Below the pieces are notes generated by a model, which did no database searches, was not told where the DNA came from, and saw only the letters and a list, made by a program, of their open reading frames with translations. From Methylococcaceae bacterium (GTDB lineage Bacteria; Pseudomonadota; Gammaproteobacteria; Methylococcales; Methylomonadaceae), in NCBI GenBank assembly GCA_013140705.1, contig JABFSH010000023.1, forward strand, positions 1-64,000: 64,000 nucleotides of DNA. The letters run 5' to 3'. Numbering within the stretch: the first letter of the stretch is position 1; every line of letters begins with the position of its first letter. Positions 61,220 through 64,000 of the stretch are shown one piece after another. Position numbers and translations under genes: made by a program.

Positions 61220-61936
61220 CTACAGGCCTTCAGCTTTTGCTCGAGCCTGTTTGGCGCCTTTAAAGTTGTTTTGCAGTTCTCTGGCATGCGCAATCAATAA
61301 CCAGCTGTGTTTTTTTAAGGTGCTATCATTTGCGGCCAATAAGGCCGATTTTTTGGCAAGATCCTCCGCCAATCTGGGCTTGGACTGTTTCAAACGTATT
61401 AAGGCCAGCTGGTAGAACAAATTGCCATTTCGGGGTTCTATTCGAATCGCCCGCTCAATCGTGGCACTGGCAACTTCCAGATTACCACTGGAACTGTTTT
61501 GATTGGCCGCCACAACCAGGGCATCGACAGCGGGTGATATCGATTCCGACATTTCCATCGGTTCAAAAGGAGTAAGCGTTGCCGATTCCTGAGCGGGTTC
61601 CTGCAGCGTTGGTGCTTGTACAAAAGGCTGCGATAACGACATGGGCTGTTCCGTTTGCCCCTCTTGTTCCGGATCAGATGACAGCGGCTCTGGCTTAAAT
61701 TCAATGGATTCCGGTGCAGATACAGTCGACTCTTTCAGAGGTTCGGTCATGACGGAGCCAGAAGCATCCTGTTTACGTTGCCGCTGCTGATTTTGCTGCC
61801 CGGGATAGGGATATTCCTGTGTTTTGCTGGCAGCCCGACCGTTATAAACTGGAGCTGGCGGCTGTTGACCATATAACCCGGCACAACCATGTATAAAGAA
61901 AGACAGTAAAAAAATTAAAAAAAATCGTAGTAGCAT
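61220..61936 (-). CDS. TPR-containing lipoprotein
   Basis: 238 residues. Lipoprotein signal with lipobox IHGC (Cys18). A long proline/glutamine/serine/glutamate-rich stretch (about 25-130) is followed by two TPR-like helical pairs (ALVVAANQNSSSGNLEVASA, NLFYQLALIRLKQSKPRLAE) and a basic C-terminus. A periplasmic-facing scaffold is likely; no partner is known. It lies 5 bases after the next gene upstream, so the two form an operon. Confidence 0.78.
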   Translation of the reverse strand: MLLRFFLIFLLSFFIHGCAGLYGQQPPAPVYNGRAASKTQEYPYPGQQNQQRQRKQDASGSVMTEPLKESTVSAPESIEFKPEPLSSDPEQEGQTEQPMSLSQPFVQAPTLQEPAQESATLTPFEPMEMSESISPAVDALVVAANQNSSSGNLEVASATIERAIRIEPRNGNLFYQLALIRLKQSKPRLAEDLAKKSALLAANDSTLKKHSWLLIAHARELQNNFKGAKQARAKAEGL

Positions 61937-61941
61937 TGTTA

Positions 61942-62478
61942 TTAAAATAATTCTATATCGTCAGATTGAGTCTGCTGAAATGCCTCTTTCGCTGCAATTG
62001 CCTCATCAACGGATTTGCCTTGCAAAATAGCGTCGAACATCATTTTTTCCGACTCCATGGTGTAGCGCGAACGAATCTGATTCTGAAACTTCCGCCACTC
62101 ATTCGGATTATAAAGCTTTTCCGGACTAGCAACCAGATTCGACAAACCTTTCAGGTTCGATGTGACATGCTGCATGCATTGCTGCATGCGGTCATAGAAC
62201 TGAAACGCAATGATCGCTGCCTGGATTTTGTTTTTCGTTTCAGCGCAACATTCCAGCGCATTGTCTCTGGTGTCTGATGATTCCAGAGTTAGCAAAATAT
62301 TATTAATTTTCTGCATGTGTTCAACAATATCAGTAAACGATTCCGTCAGTGTATTCACGGAACCATCGCTTTCCGTCATATTTACATCGACTTGAGCCGC
62401 TGATAAGGTCAACAATTTAATCGTTTCTCGAACTTGACTCCAATCAAGATCAGGCTTTACGGAATTGGAATAAGACAT
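61942..62478 (-). CDS. Helical protein of unknown function
   Basis: 178 residues, predicted mostly alpha-helical, no signal peptide. Notable parts are ETIKLLTLSAAQVDVNMTES, AAIIAFQFYDRMQQCMQHVT near the middle, YTMESEKMMFDAILQG and the acidic-hydrophobic end QTQSDDIELF. The FQFYDRMQQ helix and a short terminal tail recall phosphatase/adaptor helices of chemotaxis-type proteins (CheZ-like), but I cannot assign a family. First gene of a two-gene unit with the TPR lipoprotein. Confidence 0.7.
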   Translation of the reverse strand: MSYSNSVKPDLDWSQVRETIKLLTLSAAQVDVNMTESDGSVNTLTESFTDIVEHMQKINNILLTLESSDTRDNALECCAETKNKIQAAIIAFQFYDRMQQCMQHVTSNLKGLSNLVASPEKLYNPNEWRKFQNQIRSRYTMESEKMMFDAILQGKSVDEAIAAKEAFQQTQSDDIELF

Positions 62479-62797
62479 ATTTCACCAAACAATGATGGGA
62501 TGCAAAAAAGCTGAAGCTCATCAAACTCCTCAGCCATCTTGGTTGGAAAGGATGAATACCTTCTGCCATATCCAGCAAAAGTAAAGAATTTCATTGTACA
62601 GAAGAAACCTATTACCGGCAAATTGCATGGAAAATCAGCTTAAGATTCAGAGACCTACTAATAAGGTGCCGTATTGCAAAAAAACCACAATTAATCCAAC
62701 CTCTACCAATCATAGTCAGATATTCAAATTATGCCCTCTTGATTTCAATCAAAACTCATCTAATGGTGAAAAACTGTGTCATTTTCGCATCATTCAT
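62479..62797. other. Intergenic region upstream of the helical protein gene
   Basis: About 320 bases between two minus-strand genes. An open frame at 62594-62962 on the plus strand overlaps the nuclease gene and has no family resemblance. I see no RNA gene or clear repeat; the part next to 62478 should contain the promoter of the two-gene unit. Confidence 0.5.
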
Positions 62798-63616
62798 TTA
62801 GGGTTCCCTGAGTTTGAGCGCACTCGGATGCCTGATCAACATCGACAAATGGCCGCCTTTATTTTTGTTCAGCCAGCCACGAGCTTCAATGGTTTTGCCC
62901 GAATATCCATCAATATCCGGAAACAAAGACAGCCATTTCAGTTCGATACGCAAATCCACTAAATTGGATAACTCAAGATAGACAAATTTTCGGGCATAGC
63001 GAATATGAGTCACCGTACCCACTATCCGCGTCCAGCCTGAGTGTTCGCCGGCGGACAGACGAGCGACAGGTATTGCAGCATATTCCGGCCGCTGCCAAAT
63101 ACCCCGTTGCTGATGTTCGGCTTTATCCTGCGCTTTAAGCAATTCCTCGGCATACAGAAGATTGGGAGGATAAAGACTGACCTCGGCCAAACCCGCCTCA
63201 ACTAACTGCACATTGACATGATCTTTTTGTTCGGTGAATAAATGCGCCAACGTTCTGTGATATTTATCGCTTGTCTCAGCATCCGTCACCAATCGGACTT
63301 TTTTGTTAAGTAGTCTGCCTTTTAACCATTCCCTGGCTTCATCGCCGCCGGCATCGGCCATTTTGTCCCTATGTTTGACTTCCGGTGTATTAATTCCCAA
63401 CAATCTGACTTTGCGGCCATCATTCAGCACCACCGTATCGCCGTCATAGACTTTTTGCACGACATAAAACCCATAACCGGGTTTTATGTCGACTTTTTTG
63501 GCTTGAGGATGTGAGCGGTCAGAGTAATGCCTGTTACCGGCAACATCTTGCCATTGATAAACTTCGGCAAGTCCAAACAGTGGCAAACAAAACAACAAAA
63601 CTCTTAATAACTTCAT
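62798..63616 (-). CDS. Secreted thermonuclease-family nuclease with DUF4124 domain
   Basis: 272 residues. A signal peptide (MKLLRVLLFCLPLFGLA) is followed by DUF4124 (YQWQDVAGNRHYSDRSHPQA), then a staphylococcal-nuclease-like domain: VYDGDTVVLNDGRKVRLLGI, INTPEVKH, EAREWLKGRLLNKKVRL and the Arg in DKYHRTLAHLF. The last 70 residues (WTRIVGTVTHIRYARKFVYL) form a possible OB-type domain. Probably a periplasmic or secreted nuclease acting on DNA or RNA. Divergent from dtd. Confidence 0.86.
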   Translation of the reverse strand: MKLLRVLLFCLPLFGLAEVYQWQDVAGNRHYSDRSHPQAKKVDIKPGYGFYVVQKVYDGDTVVLNDGRKVRLLGINTPEVKHRDKMADAGGDEAREWLKGRLLNKKVRLVTDAETSDKYHRTLAHLFTEQKDHVNVQLVEAGLAEVSLYPPNLLYAEELLKAQDKAEHQQRGIWQRPEYAAIPVARLSAGEHSGWTRIVGTVTHIRYARKFVYLELSNLVDLRIELKWLSLFPDIDGYSGKTIEARGWLNKNKGGHLSMLIRHPSALKLREP

Positions 63617-63693
63617 AACCTTACCTGTATAATCCTCTTGAAGTCATTGTACAGTCCAACGCCTCCTTACCCTATCGTTCCGTTTTTCGAACC

Positions 63694-64000
63694 ATGCTTA
63701 CCATCATCCAGCGCGTTACCACAGCGAAAGTCACCGTCAACGATCAAGAGATGGGTAAAATCAGCACCGGCATTATGGCTTTGATTGCCGTTGAAAAAGA
63801 CGACAGCGAAAAAGAGGCGCAACGATTGCTGGAGCGAATCCTCAACTATCGTATTTTTGCCGATACCAATGGCCGCATGAATTTGAGCTTACGTGACATC
63901 AAGGGCGGTTTATTGCTCGTCCCTCAATTTACACTGGCTGCCGATACCCATTCCGGCAATCGGCCCAGTTTTACACGAGCTGCCACGCCGGAAAAGGGCA
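63694..64000 (+). CDS. dtd: D-aminoacyl-tRNA deacylase (partial, 5' end)
   Basis: The first 102 codons are in the window. IQRVTTAKVTVNDQEMGKIS, GIMALIAVEKDDSEKEAQRL, ILNYRIFADTNGRMNLSL and the catalytic LLLVPQFTLAADTHSGNRPS are canonical Dtd. It removes D-amino acids wrongly attached to tRNA. It is cut by the window edge, with about 45 residues missing. Confidence 0.93.
   Translation, partial: MLTIIQRVTTAKVTVNDQEMGKISTGIMALIAVEKDDSEKEAQRLLERILNYRIFADTNGRMNLSLRDIKGGLLLVPQFTLAADTHSGNRPSFTRAATPEKG

Noticed and set aside
62594..62962. 122-codon plus-strand frame
   Set aside because: Overlaps the 3' end of the secreted nuclease gene on the other strand and shows no family features.

Overview
The window reads as chromosome of a gammaproteobacterial methanotroph or methylotroph of the Methylococcales type (Methylobacter/Methylomonas-like). 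Three things support this. Housekeeping genes are gammaproteobacterial in type and order (divergent fur/bamE, rpsF-rpsR-DUF2232-rplI, ratA-ratB beside smpB, waaC/waaF, glnE, rep, lolC-lolD, comEC). An overlapping mfnD-mfnF-like pair points to methanofuran/methylofuran and hence H4MPT-linked C1 metabolism. Intergenic spaces carry several families of short palindromic repeats. The genus assignment is inference; no 16S or pmo/mxa gene is present.

Layout. 1-1000: C-terminal end of a TacT-like GNAT acetyltransferase, an AT-rich spacer with phased GGCACA repeats, an intact tRNA-Arg(CCG) and a second copy of its 5' half; this looks like the edge of a tRNA-integrated island. 1-11.4 kb: rep helicase, NhaD antiporter, mfnF/mfnD, a beta-hydroxyacid dehydrogenase, a lipoprotein hydrolase, a GIY-YIG protein, a truncated VpsR-like regulator and a small lipoprotein. 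12-19.2 kb: MSHA-type pilus assembly genes mshI-(PilN-like)-J-K-L-E-G, with no pilin genes. 19.4-21.9 kb: rpiA and two small toxin-antitoxin-like pairs among hairpin repeats. 21.9-32.7 kb: a complete-looking type II secretion operon on the minus strand (gspE-F-G-H-I-J-K-L-M-C/N-D). One palindromic repeat sits between gspJ and gspK, and another is inside the 5' coding end of gspH.

33-40.2 kb (minus strand): heptosyltransferases waaC/waaF, ilvE, glnE, and a glutaredoxin/DsbD-like membrane fusion. 40.3-42.9 kb is a decayed accessory locus. It holds a MITE-like element, a vapC fragment, an hsdM remnant with frameshift and nonsense mutation, an intact AbrB/PIN toxin-antitoxin pair, an internally deleted hsdR and an IS630 transposase tail. 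The TA pair is overlapped with the hsdM start codon, so it lay inside the former type I restriction operon.

43-64 kb: histone-deacetylase-like protein, rpsF/rpsR/rplI operon with a visible promoter and leader hairpin, waaA, psd, FlhB-like orphan domain, queF, a secreted protein with three KYPAAxFxPxVIY repeats, HopJ-like protein, smpB, a sodium symporter, ratA/ratB, a methyltransferase, bamE/fur, lolC/lolD, DUF2062, comEC, zinc alcohol dehydrogenase, a lipoprotein/helical protein pair, a secreted nuclease and the start of dtd.

The points most worth follow-up are the KYPAA repeat protein, the TA pair that stayed intact inside a dead restriction system, the palindrome translated within the GspH leader, the pilin-less MSHA cluster, the VpsR-like regulator lacking its DNA-binding domain, and the tRNA-Arg island boundary. 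No CRISPR array, rRNA, complete transposon or prophage was seen.
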